From: Acanthornis magna | Lineage: Eukaryota > Chordata > Aves > Passeriformes > Acanthizidae | DNA length: 64,000 nt | Assembly: GCA_036785705.1 (NCBI GenBank) | Contig: JAWUZG010000070.1 | Span: forward strand, 4,351,001-4,415,000 | Direction of reading: 5' to 3' | Shown: in pieces, positions 49,101 through 61,100 of the stretch | Layout of the letters: the number at the start of each line of letters is the position of its first letter | Position numbering within the stretch: the stretch's first letter is position 1 | The notes under the pieces: model-generated | The model's input: only the letters and a program-made list of their open reading frames with translations | Database searches by the model: none | Told to the model about the DNA's origin: nothing | Position numbers and translations under genes: made by a program

Positions 49101-51504
49101 GAAAAATAGCTCAGTGGACTGTGTTCAGTCAACTTTCCATCAAACTCAGGAACATTTGGGTCGTGTTCTCACAATCCAGTTTCTTCCAAAACTGATTTTT
49201 GTCCCTGAAACTGAAATTGTTGAATGACAGGAAGATGAGGTAAAATCTCTTAGCAGGTCTCAAAATTTTTCTTGACAGTATTGGCAGCAGCCAGACCAAC
49301 CAAAAATTAAGGATGAATTGAAGTCATAGGAAAAAGAATTTTTTGCTGTTCTCTTTGGGTGGCCCTACCTCCCTTGGGTGCCATCCCTTCAGCCAATGTA
49401 AATAAGTGAAGTAATGAAATTAGAAGAGTCTTGGCTGGTTTCACAAGGAAAGAATATTGTCCACAATGGCTTCAAGTCTTCTTATTGTTTGACACAGGAA
49501 GTGTGTTCTCTATACAGGAGTACTTCACATCTGATGAGCTGTAGAATGGTTTTCCCGAGGAGAATCAGAGCTCAGTTTTACACATTTGAAATTATAATAA
49601 TTCAAAATATCACATCCCAATTGCATTGCAGCAGCATGGAAAACACGTTCTGTTACAGGGAGCAGCTGTGCTTACTGCTGTGGATACTTTGCACTTTCAC
49701 TACAGCTTAGCTGGATAATGTTCAATAGAAGCTATTTTGGTGCAAACCTGTGGTGATTTTACCTTGTAACTGATTCATCAGGTAAAATAATTTTTAAAAT
49801 GTGTTAGTTTTTAAAGCTCACTTATACGACTTGACTATATTTGAATAACTCTGAAATAAAACATCTCTGTACACACAAAGGATCAAAAATACACCTAGAG
49901 CATACCCAGACTTCATTTACTATGCCTGCAACCCAAACTTTTCCTCTGAGCAGAGCTATGTAGCTCCACACAATCATGCTAATAGTGTCATTGATCTTTC
50001 CTGCAGTAATCTCTGCCTCTCAGCTTTTACACATTCAGCACCTGGGTCAGATTTGACCTGACAAGTTTGTCCTTGAATCCTATCATTTACAAAGTCCATG
50101 TTAGAAAAATTCTTGTGTATTATCAGCACTGCTGCGTTTTATCAAATAACTGCCACCGGCTCCTGCCTGAAATAGTTCATTTGCAAAGCTGTTGCCACCA
50201 AACTGTGGAAACCAACCATCAGTCAAGGGCTTGTTTTGGTGCCTTTTTTATAGCAAGAGCAAATGAACTGCAGATGGAGCACTGTTTATACTTTCCCATC
50301 ATCTCAGAGTGCCGGGAACTGTCGCTGTGATGTCATTGCAGTTGGGCAGGACATAGCGAAAGCAGTGGAAATATTTATTTACTGGGTTAGGACTAGTTTG
50401 ACTTGTACTACAGAAAGAACACCAAGGGGATTGAAATGCAAGGTGCATGGCCTCCCTTTTTGTGTAGACCTATAAGGGAGACACCACATGGGGAAACAAG
50501 TTTTATGCATCCACTGATCAAATAGAAAATAGGAAGGACTTGTTCTTAGATTTTGTGTCGCTCCATGTCAGCAGGAACTTTTGGTTGTTTGGGTTGGGGT
50601 GTATATCTGAAATCTCTGTCACAGAAATACTGGCCTTTCTGGCTGAGACAGGTGAGTTCTGTCTGGTTAAATCAATAGTATAGTCTGTTCCCACCCTCAG
50701 GTGTCTACCACATCTTTGGAAGCAGTCATTTACTGACTGGTATGTGTTGTGCATCAAGCAAAACAACATTCATTCAGAAAACTGATCATAGGCTTTTTCA
50801 CTTCCTCTACCAGGTTTTATCCATGAATCTGTGCTTGCAGCAGGAATGCTATAAGTCAAACCAATGACTGAGACAGCCATTGTAAAACCTGATAACAGAG
50901 AGCTGCAGAGCACACGAGCAGTGATAAAAGGAAACAAATCAAGGTTATGGTATCACAAAAGGAACTTTGTCTACCTGGCCAGAAAACAATATTCTTTACA
51001 ATATTACTTCCTCATTGTCTAGCCAGTGTTCGTATTGCCAATGGTAAAAGCTGCAAACAAAGCACGTGAGCCTATTGCAACATCCTCTATTAGGCAAAGA
51101 TGTCTCTAGCAACTTTCCATAAGCTTTATATCTAACTCTGTTTTCCTAAGCACAGAGTTCATTTCAGCTAAACCAGTGTCTAGTAGCAATGTGGGAATGA
51201 GTTCTTCATATGGCACCCTATGGAGGGAGAACAAATGTCCTCTGTCTTTATTTTAACAATGAATTTTCAAGGTATCTATGTTAAATGATTTTGTTCTGAC
51301 TGTAGTGTTTAGTGCTCAATTTCGTTGCTGTCTGTAGGAAAGTGCATTATTATGTGTTTAATGGTCACTTAAGGCTCACTTAAAGTTTTTATTACAGTGT
51401 GCTTATTAATAGTGCACAGCTTATTTCTGGAGAGGTTCCATTCCGCTATTTGTGTTTAACTAATGTTAAAAAAAAGTGAAATTTTGAAGATGTTAGTAGT
51501 ATCT
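40141..51504. other. Intergenic, no gene recognised; possible conserved non-coding stretch near 42.3-43.2 kb
   Basis: About 11 kb with no supported exon. A 161-codon open frame at 47412-47897 (+) has no recognisable domain and is within chance expectation. The stretch at about 42300-43170 is of high complexity and free of obvious repeats. MIR-like words near 48761-48805 are too weak to call. Confidence 0.55.
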
Positions 51505-51690
51505 CTGAATATTTATGTTGGAAGGGATTTCAGGAAGTGATTTAGCCCCATTCCTCTGCTCTGGGCAGGGCTAATGTCGACATTAGAACAGGACACTCGT
51601 GGCCTTTTGCAGTCATATTTTTGGTGTCTGACTCGAGGTTTCCCAGCCTGCTCAGTGCCTCTCTGTAGGAGCCCCAGGGAAATGTGCTCG
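51505..51690 (-). mobile_element. CR1 LINE 3'-end fragment, antisense
   Basis: The plus strand reads TATGTTGGAAGGGATTTCAG GAAGTGATTTAGCCCCATTC, then CTGGGCAGGGCTAATGTCGA CATTAGAACAGG and GTGGCCTTTTGCAGTCA. This is the reverse complement of the CR1 3' end, as found in thousands of short 5'-truncated avian copies. It is only moderately diverged. Confidence 0.8.
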
Positions 51691-52715
51691 GTGCAGCCAC
51701 TCAGTTCAGCTCCCAGGCAGCCTTCAAACAGCTTGTGCAGTGACCAGTGATCGTGCATCTGCCAGTGTGTGTGTCTGAAAGCCTTTTTCAGTGTGCTTGG
51801 CTTTCCTGCGTTGAGCTGGTGCTTTAAGGCAAAGGAAAGGAAATGTTCTGTGTGGTTCCATAGGGAGAAAAACCATTGTGGGATATAATTTATTAAAGGT
51901 CGGGAGGAGCAGATAGATACAGGAAGATATTTTGGCAGTCAGAACCAATAATGAACTTGCTTTCTCTTAATTTGATCTAGGTTTTCTTTCTGCTCCTACT
52001 TCATCAGCCCTTTTGTCACTAATATATTCCTTCCTTGAATAGTTAGACTTGTCTTAATCCCTCTGGCTGGTAGGAGAATCCTAATTTTAAGGAACACCAA
52101 AGTATATACAACTTGTACCTTCACGTCTCCTATTTTTTTGCTTGAGAACTACCCGCTGACTTTCCAGACTTGGAGAAAATGTAGGTTATCCCACCCAGTG
52201 GGTTTTCCTGGTTCTGCTGAGCTGGAGATGCAAACAATTAGAAGAGAATGCAGGAAAATAGGATCATATGAGAAGTCTGTAAGAAAAGTTCCCTTCATTG
52301 GACAATGTCCCATGATAACTCTGACCCTGAGAATTTCTCCTGCACTGGGGTCAGGAGGCAACAATGAAATAGTCCAAGTCACAGGCATAGGTGATAGAAC
52401 AGCCACTGCGGTGCAGCTACAAACCTGCGCAGGGGAGGGCTAGCCTGGCTAAGTTAAAAAGATGTTTTTACCCTCGGGCTAGATTTGAATTTTGGCTAGG
52501 CTGGGGTAAATCGGGCATAATTTTACTGACATCAAAGGTCCTGCTCAACATGATCTAGCTTCATCTCCTGAAACTGAGGTCAAACCCATTAACTTTTCTA
52601 GGCACATTCTGCCCAAAATGAATGGGTGGAGCAAGGTCAAGCCTATGATTTTATTATTTTCACTTGGGCACTTGCACAATTTGGTATTCACATCTGGCTT
52701 TGTCTTTTAAAGGGC

Positions 52716-52733
52716 TTTTTTTTTTTTTTTTTT
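52716..52733. repeat. Poly-T homopolymer (18 bp)
   Basis: An uninterrupted run of 18 T, with no retrocopy visible on the complementary side. Confidence 0.85.
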
Positions 52734-55059
52734 GGCATCTGAACGGGTAATTGTCTGGCCACAACTATTCAGCTGCCCAGTTTTGGATGGGATGGGTTAA
52801 GAGTAGGCCAGCTTGAGAAATACAGATGCAAAAGGGTATGTAGTAATTTTTAGGATGCTGTAAGAAAGCTGTATTGGATTCTAGAGGTTGAGGCTATTAT
52901 AAAAATGAAGCTCATTTCTAGCCTGTACCAATTTTCTTCTTGCAGTTTAATTTTAAGTTAGTGAGCCATATACAGAGCAGAGATGGAAGTCTCAAAGTAA
53001 ATACCGTAACTTTATTTTGAATAATCTGTAACATAATAAAACGTAAGCATAGGGCAACTGCAGAGGTGCAGATCCCAGTTCAGGTGGTTGTGCTTAGCTG
53101 CCTGTCATTCTCCAGCTGGAAGCTTATACTGTGATTTCATATGGCTTTAGAAGCAGGGAGCATGCTACATTAGAATTTGCAGTAAACAGGAATTTAGCTG
53201 CAGTTGGAGTTGCTAGTGTGGGTGTTTAATGCATTCCCCTGGGAAGGGGCTGATCTGTAATGGGGAGTAAACTTGAAAAATTCCCTCCCGAAACAATGTA
53301 CACCCCAGGGATGAAGGTGGCCTGTATGAAACATTCTCAGCCAGCGGGTGGCAATGAGCTGTGGCACTGCAGCTGGGGACACGGGAGGACCATCCACTGT
53401 GATATTGGGAACAGGATGTGAGAAGCCATATTCCTAGGGAGCACATGCCTTGGGGCCTCAGACAGAGCTCAGCATGCTGGCAGTGAGGGCGGTTTTTTTC
53501 ATTCCAGTTGGTGTGAATCAGTTTCCATTCTCCTGGTTGTCTTTTGTCATTTGCCACTTAACAATGTCTCCGTGTCCTTTGGAAAGCAACCACATTCTGT
53601 TATTTCAGCAGTGAGCCAGATAATCTGCTGAAGTGGTGATGGCTTTTTAAAAGAAAATAGCAATTATCTTGTGCAGTTATGCTGAGCTTGATACCTGCTC
53701 AAGCCAGTGTATACTGTTACCAGCAATAAGAAATAAGAGCATGTGGAGCACTGTGCTTGCCTAGAAAAGAGATGGTGATAATTTAAGAATGAGTTCTGAG
53801 GGAAATAATTTGCTTCTGGCCTATCCTGAGGCTGTAACTTCTACAGAGAAAAGTGGTTAAGTTATTCTACCAGGACTTTTTCCTATTGAGGCAAGAAAAT
53901 AACTCTCAAGGGCACCAGCAGAGCTCAGCAGCACTTCTCCCAAGTTGCAGTAAGGTCAGCATTAGGAATCCCTTATTTATGGGATGCTCTGAGAACAGCA
54001 TTCCTCTGTAGGTGTCACACTTCAATTGAGCACTTTCATTAGTAGTAGAATGCTACTTCAACAGCACTCAGGTCATCACAGGCATGTCCTTAACATCTGA
54101 GAAGAAACTGCTTCCGAAGGAGCCCCATGTCACGTTCTTCACTTTGAGATCCTAACAGGGCAATCTGAGCCAACAAAATTGACAAATGTTGCTGCAGGAG
54201 GTCTAGTGTTAGGATGTCTGTGCTGCAAATGCATCCTACAAAAATGTTACTAGAAAGGAAGTTGCTGTAGCAAAGCCAAACACCACAGACACAAAGCAGT
54301 GGTGGACACTCATGCAAGTTTAATTTCTTCTGTGTCTATTGTGGTATCAGTCTTTAGTTACATGGCAGTCCTACAGTTTTCTCCCATTTTCTGCTTATTT
54401 TTTTTTGTGCAGCCGAAGTATATCCAGCTAAAGCTCTGACTAAAACACCTTGAGATAATTACACTTTTTAGCATAATTTTCTGTATGCTGAGGTTCAGCT
54501 CTAATCGTATTTTTGTAAGTACATACAATAACAATATACTGGTTTTGGTAAAATGGTGTGATCTAAGCAAGTAAAAGTGCGAAAACCCCATACAAAGTTC
54601 AGAAAGGGCAGGGAATTATACAGCCAGGAAAAGACATGGTAACAGTGGAAAGATTGAATTTCATGTAACACGCAGCAGTCTCAGCATGCACATTGCCTGG
54701 CCAAGGTAAACCCCACAATAAGTTCCTGTATAAACAGAGAATCATGAAGTGTATGATCTTTTAATCTTGAGGTGGCATCTGTGTCGTTCTGTTCTAATTA
54801 CCTTGTTATGGATAGGAGAAGCTAATGTGGTTCCAATTCCTGAAGAGGCATGGTAGCTTCTAATTGTTGGAAAATAGATGAAGACAGTTCTACGGTTTCA
54901 CAGGCATGATGAAAATCCAGCTGTCAGGCATATTTCTGTTTAGCTATGGTTTGGAAGGTGTTTAAGGGGAACGGCAGTTTAATGGAGCATCTGGATCTCA
55001 TTGGAGACCTGTTTTTTGTTTTTGTGTTTCTTAAGTTATTATTACACTTTCCAGCTGGG

Positions 55060-55110
55060 CTTATAGAGGCACAAAGGAGACAAGACATGGCCCCAAGTCA
55101 CAAAGCAAAT
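55060..55110 (+). mobile_element. Possible MIR-type SINE remnant
   Basis: GAGGCACAAAGGAGACAAGA CATGGCCCCAAGTCACAAAG CAAATTTG resembles the conserved 3' part of MIR elements (gaggcacagag...gcccaaggtcaca...). It is short and diverged, and only an alignment score could separate it from chance. Confidence 0.3.
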
Positions 55111-58100
55111 TTGTATTTCAGCTTAAACTTGAAAGTTTTCTTTTGCCTTTTACTTAAAATATTAAATGTTAGAGCTTCCAATACTACTTGATGGTATTTT
55201 TACTTGTCTCTTGAAGTTTAACTTGTTATTGATATATTAAATTCCTTGTTTCAAAAACAATTTTTTAAACATATTGTACGGGGGGGGGGTTCAGCTTTGT
55301 TTTAGTCCACTGATGCTGTCTTTTAGGCATAGTTGTTATCTGTTTTTTTCTTCAGGAACATTTCTGGGTTGTGTTTGTGATTTGATGACTCCTGGAGCTA
55401 CACTGTAAAATGTGCTGTATGTTACGGGTAATCAATACTTGATTCTTAATATGGATAAAGAAATAGTAGAACATGCCAGCTACTGACTGCATTATGTTGT
55501 TTATCCTATTATGAGTCTTCCTGCTGGCTGTTCATCCTCTCAGGATCCATTTTCCAGTTATTTCTGACAAACTTTTGCTTTGGAAAAAAAAAAAGCAAAG
55601 AGCTGCAGTCACATCCACATTCTGATCATTGCCTGCTGTATTCCTCCCTCACAGGACCCAAGTGTGTTGTCCTCCCACTCTGTTAAACTGTGCCAAAATG
55701 CAGAATGTAATTGAGAAATAATGTATTAGTCCTCTCGTAAGGAAATAAGGAAATCCAAATGGAAATTTCGCTTGTAAGTCTCTTCAATTCTGTTAAGGCA
55801 AACTGTATATTTGGTTGGGTGCTTGGAGGGGAAGACTGAAGCCCAGGCACTTAGTTGGAGTTGTGTGTAACCTTGGCTGTGCTGGCTGTTTACTACTTAG
55901 GCAAGCTCTACCATTTCTGATACCTGTGGCTCGTGTCCTTGGAGCTGCTGTGTAATGCAGCCAAATCATTTCCATGGGCGTGAAGTGGAAAGAAAAGAAA
56001 TTTATCCCTGGGTTTAGTCTGAATGAGATACACAGTTTTACAAGAGACTAAAGAGGTCTCTTGAGACAGTAAATAGAAATACGCCCAGAAGCAGTCATTT
56101 GGGTGTCAGGTCTTTAGATTTATACACTCACAGAACTAATTACTGCTGGTGAACTGGAAATATCTGTATCAGCTCCACTCTTCCCTAACATGCTGCTGAT
56201 CATAGCCGTATAAAACCTCGGAGTGAAAAACCAAAAAGTGCTCGTCAAACCTCAAACACTGGTCCAATTCCTTTCTTTTCATGATCCATGCAGAAAAAGG
56301 GAGGGATGATTCCAATTACTTTTTATCACATCAATGAAATGGGATAATTTCTCTGAGTTTTATGGAACAAGATATTCCCTAATGCAAATTACAGCAGCCA
56401 CATGGATGTTTTATCAGAGGAGCCATTCTTCCAGCTGGGACCACTGGAATACTTTCTGCACCCTTTCCTCCTGTCCCACTTCTGAACTGTTCCTGTGCTC
56501 AAGTAATGTGGAGGTAAAACCAAAAACCTACAGGAGCACAAAGGAGGCTCATGAGAGCTCTGGATTTTATCCACTGAATTGGTGACAAGCCCTGAAAGAT
56601 GGATAGTACCTTACTGTAACAGTGATCCACAACCTGTGGTTCTCATACATGCAGCTGCAAGTATGATAGTTTCTCCTCAATCTCCTGAATTTATTCCTAC
56701 ACCTCCAAGTGTTGCAGTACAATGCCTTTTTCCCTGTGTATCTTTGCACTGTTGACTGAAATTCTCATGCCCTCACCACAGATTCACACACTCCTCACTC
56801 GCCTGACAATACTTAAAGCATTGCCAGGATTTGAAACTCTCCACATCATTGGGCAGCCATCAGTAAATGCACAAATTCTCACTTTGGAGGTCTCCTTGGA
56901 TGCTGTTGGGATGGTTGTGAGCAATTCTGGCTGTGTCAGCCAAAGAGGCAGCAGACAATTGCAGAGAGAAGAGCATGCTAACAAGTTTGGAAAGCAGCAG
57001 GCTGCCAAATCAGAGCATGCAGAGCACAGTGCTTTAAAAAGTGGTGGAATTTGTTACTTTATTCTAATTTCCTGTGTTTTGAAGGTTTTATTGAAGCTGT
57101 GATGGTGCTGGAGACAGTAGTGATGATGAGCCGGAGAGAAACATTGCTTGCGTGCAGTCCTCAATCTCAGAAAATTTTGAAACCTGAATAATTTTCTTCT
57201 GGGAAAACTTTTAGTGCCAATTATGTTCCAAAAGAATTTCCGAGGCAGCCTGCCCATCCAATTTTTCTTCTTCAAGCTTATAAAATAGCAAGCTGATAGC
57301 ATGCATCTATCCTTTTGACCCTGTGGAGCATAAGGCAATTGAAAAGTCATTGGGCTGCCCCTGGAAGCTGGGTTATGGATTCTGGCCAAAACCATGGAAG
57401 CTGTAATTGGTGTGGAAGATTTTTCTTCTCTTAATCACGCCTTCATATTTGAACTCTTTCCAGTCTTCCCAAAGAACAAGTCATTAGCCACTCCTTTGGA
57501 AGCAGAAAGGCTTGAGGCAGCATAGCTTGAGATTTGTTTGACCTTTCAGCTCTGCTTTCCTCTGAGCACAGGATTACTTCTGCTCTGCGCAATTTGGATT
57601 ATGCAGGCATTCAAACATCTGAGAGAGTAAGGGAAATGATAATTTTGGGGTCAGATTTTCAAGGGAGCCTGGCTCCAGTGACTGAGACAAGGACTGAGAA
57701 TTTTGGGGAATTGCTGTCTGTTGGCTGGTATTTTTTTTCAGGAAGTTTGGTCTTATCTGAGTAGTTGCTGAAGCTACTTGCATGAAAATCTGAGGAGCTT
57801 GAATAGGATGTGAAAGTCTGAAAATTCCATCTGCTGAGGACAGGCCTTATCCTGTGATGTGTATTGAAGGCCTATTCACAGCAGAAAATATTGGAGAAAA
57901 AGATCAGTATGCAAAAGGAAAGAGTTAAATTATCAGAAAGCATCAAGAAATGGGTTATGCTTATCTGATTTGACTATCCAAAAGAAAGAGAACACTGCTT
58001 TCCCCAGGCCCAAATAGGTTGTGGAGGACTGACACCTGAGAGAAGCTGACCCAATATGTGTAGAAACAAGAGATTCCTGAAGGAGCTGTCTCTGCCAGAA

Positions 58101-61100
58101 AAGCTGCTGCAGAGATGTTCCTCTTAAATGAAATTACACCATTCCTGTAGGAGTTAAAATCTGATTAAAATCATTAATTTTATGAAAAATATCCCAAACC
58201 CTACACTATGCTGTTCTGCATGCAGTTGCTCCGAAATACCCTGAAGAACCAAATGCTGCAACTTAAAGCCAACAATACCAATTCCATAGGTATATAACAT
58301 CTTCCAGTGTATGGAAACAAAGTCAGGACAGCTGACTTAATTCACAGGAAATACTGAATTTGGTTATTATCCTTCAGTAATTGGTTGTCTTACTGCTGGT
58401 AGGATTTTTTTGATAATAGTCAAATGTAAGTTCCATTTGTACAATGTAACCCTGGGTTACTGTGATTCCCACCCTCCCCCTGGCTGGGGGAATTCGGGTT
58501 TGATCTTGAGTAACTGAGACAGAAGTACCAAAGTACAGTAAATCCAACATAATACTTTCTTACCCCAAAATACACATTCCAAAACACTGGAAGAACACAG
58601 CATTTTTTTCCGAATTATTTACTCAAAAAACAGATGAAAAATAATACAGTTAAGGAAGTTCATGTGTGATTAAAGGAATGTACTGTGCATACATCTTAAT
58701 ATGCAACATACATATAATTCCAATTGTATTTGTGCATGGAGTCAGAGGAGATTTCCAAAGGAAAAGCTTGAGTTACTCCCAGAAATCAAGAGAAAGATAG
58801 TCTAAAGAGTGACTTTACTGAGATTTTATTTCTACTTTGCATACAAGGCTATAGCATGTTGGAATCTCATATGCATTCATGCAGTATTTGTCTTTTAAGT
58901 GTGACTAACATTCTGAGAAAGATGTTTAATATGCAGCTGGAGCCTAAAAGAGCCACTTGGAACTGAGAGATCCAAGTCCATGGTGTGTACCCTGTCCTGG
59001 AGCCAGGATAACTTTTCCTATGTGTAGGTAAGGAGACTGAGGCTTGAGCAGAGCTGGTTGTTAGGGAATGGCTTTTGGTGACAAAGTGACACTGTCCCTC
59101 CTGGAGATGCCAGGCTGTGCTGATGTAACCTGCTCTGAATGTGCTGCTCTTTACTTTCTAATCAATTTGGAGGGGTCACTGGAAATGCCAGGCATCTGCG
59201 TAGCTATTGAGGTGCATGACTTCTATTGAACTGTCTTTCTCCAGCTTGCATTATCAGGTTACTTTTCTTTCAAGGGCCTCCATAAGAGAACAGGCCTCTG
59301 CCCAGTGCCAATTATATGTGCAAAGAAAAGCCTTTTTGTTTGGTTTCCCTTTGATGTGTGTCGAGAGGAAGCGTGCAAACCACAGTGCTGGGTTAGCTGA
59401 CCTCTCCGTGGTGAGTTCCAATTGCATTTACTTTTCAAACAGCTATAAAAAGTGAAAGATTTTCAAAGCCGTAATTCCAAATTGTTCCCAGCACAAACCC
59501 CAACCAGCTGCACTTAGTGCTGGGAAATGCCTTGAAGGCTGAAGGAGGGAGCCTTCCCTGCAGGCCGTGTAGATGTTTTACAGCTGTACATATGGCCTTG
59601 AGGTTAAAGTGACTTCCTCGGAGATCCCATCCATAGCTGGGCTGGCCAGGCAGTTTTGTGGCTCTGCAGGATGACCTTGGCCTGTTTTCCCGAATGCTGC
59701 TGCGGGAGGAGGAATGTGATGATGGGAGATCTGCACATCCTCACCTTCCAGGCCTGCCTTTCAGCACCCTCACCTCTGTCTGCACACACTCCCTGCGTTC
59801 CAGGGCCCTCCTAATGCATCTGGACAGGTCTGGCCAGCCCGAAGGGAGCAAGCCTGGGGCTGGGGAGCTGCACGTCCCTGCCTGGGTGTGAGGTGCTGAG
59901 TGCTCCCATTAGCTCTGCGGGAAGCACAGGAGTGCTGGGCTCAGGCTGTGCTCACACCAGGGCCTCGTGGCTGCTAATTCAAGCAGTGCTCGTTTCATAC
60001 ACCCTGAACTTTCTCAGGCAGCTCTGGAAGCCCCGACTCCGATGTCTGCTTCACAATTATCTGGCAACTAATTTAATAAAAGCTCTGCAATTAACAGGCT
60101 GAATTCGTGCAGCTCGTGTTCTTCAGGGCCTCATCTGAAGGCTTTGCAGTTTCCTAATGGGCAGGACTTTCCAGACGCTGCACTGATCCATAAGCTCTGC
60201 TCTAATATTGTTTAAAAGTAATTACCCCCACCATGTTGTTTCTGCTTTGCTATTTCTAAACTATGCAAATTCAGGAAGCTGCCTCTTGCACATGATTATA
60301 AATTGCTGGCTGGGGTGAGGTACCTAACAGGCAGCTGAAATATAATAAAATATTAAATGCATTTTCATATTGTGCACCTTCTGTTTACGTATTGTTCACC
60401 AGGGACTCTGAATTTGCTTCACACTAATAAACATGAACGGAAAAAGTTATTTTCTTAGTAATGAGCAGATACAGCAGAAGGGTTTTGGCGTATAGTTCTT
60501 CCCTTAAAGAACTTTGCCTGAAAAAGGTATGAAGAAAAACTCAATAAAATATTAAGATTTGACCTATCGCCGATTATGTTCAAAAAGCACAGGAGAAGGT
60601 CATGGCAGGAATTTAATAGGAGGGAGAAGAAAATTAGGGTGCCAAGTGTATCCCTTAAAAATTAAAATTTTCCAATTTGTTATTAAGAAGAACAGCAGGT
60701 TTTATTAGTGGCTTATAAACAACACTGAAACCTGGAAGTGACAATTAACAGCAGCCCACGGCTTGTTAAGTCCATGATGGAAGGTTATAATTCATATGCC
60801 ATCTGGTCGTGGAAATTTTGTTGAAAGCTGCTCTCAACATGAGCTCATCACTTGGTGCAAAATATTCTTCTGCAGGGACATGTCTCAAAGAACAGCAAGA
60901 GAATGGAAGGGCAAGAATTTTCAGGATAAGAATCGATAAATTTTGTGAAGGAAGGTGATGATTTTATTTTCACCTTTGACTTGTTGATATTATTCTGAAT
61001 TTAAAAGTTTCACTCAGATCCCGAAATCTGACTGCTCTCTCGTTTCTTCCTGTCTGGGACTGGTGATCTGTTTAGACTGTGCCATGTGACACAGAAAAAA

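Noticed and set aside
59020..59060. MIR/L2-like words (GTAAGGAGACTGAGGCTTGA)
   Set aside because: The match is too short and breaks down immediately after.
59658..60102. Two consecutive plus-strand frames in a GC-richer patch
   Set aside because: No known domain, and the opposite strand is open as well. There is no evidence for an exon.
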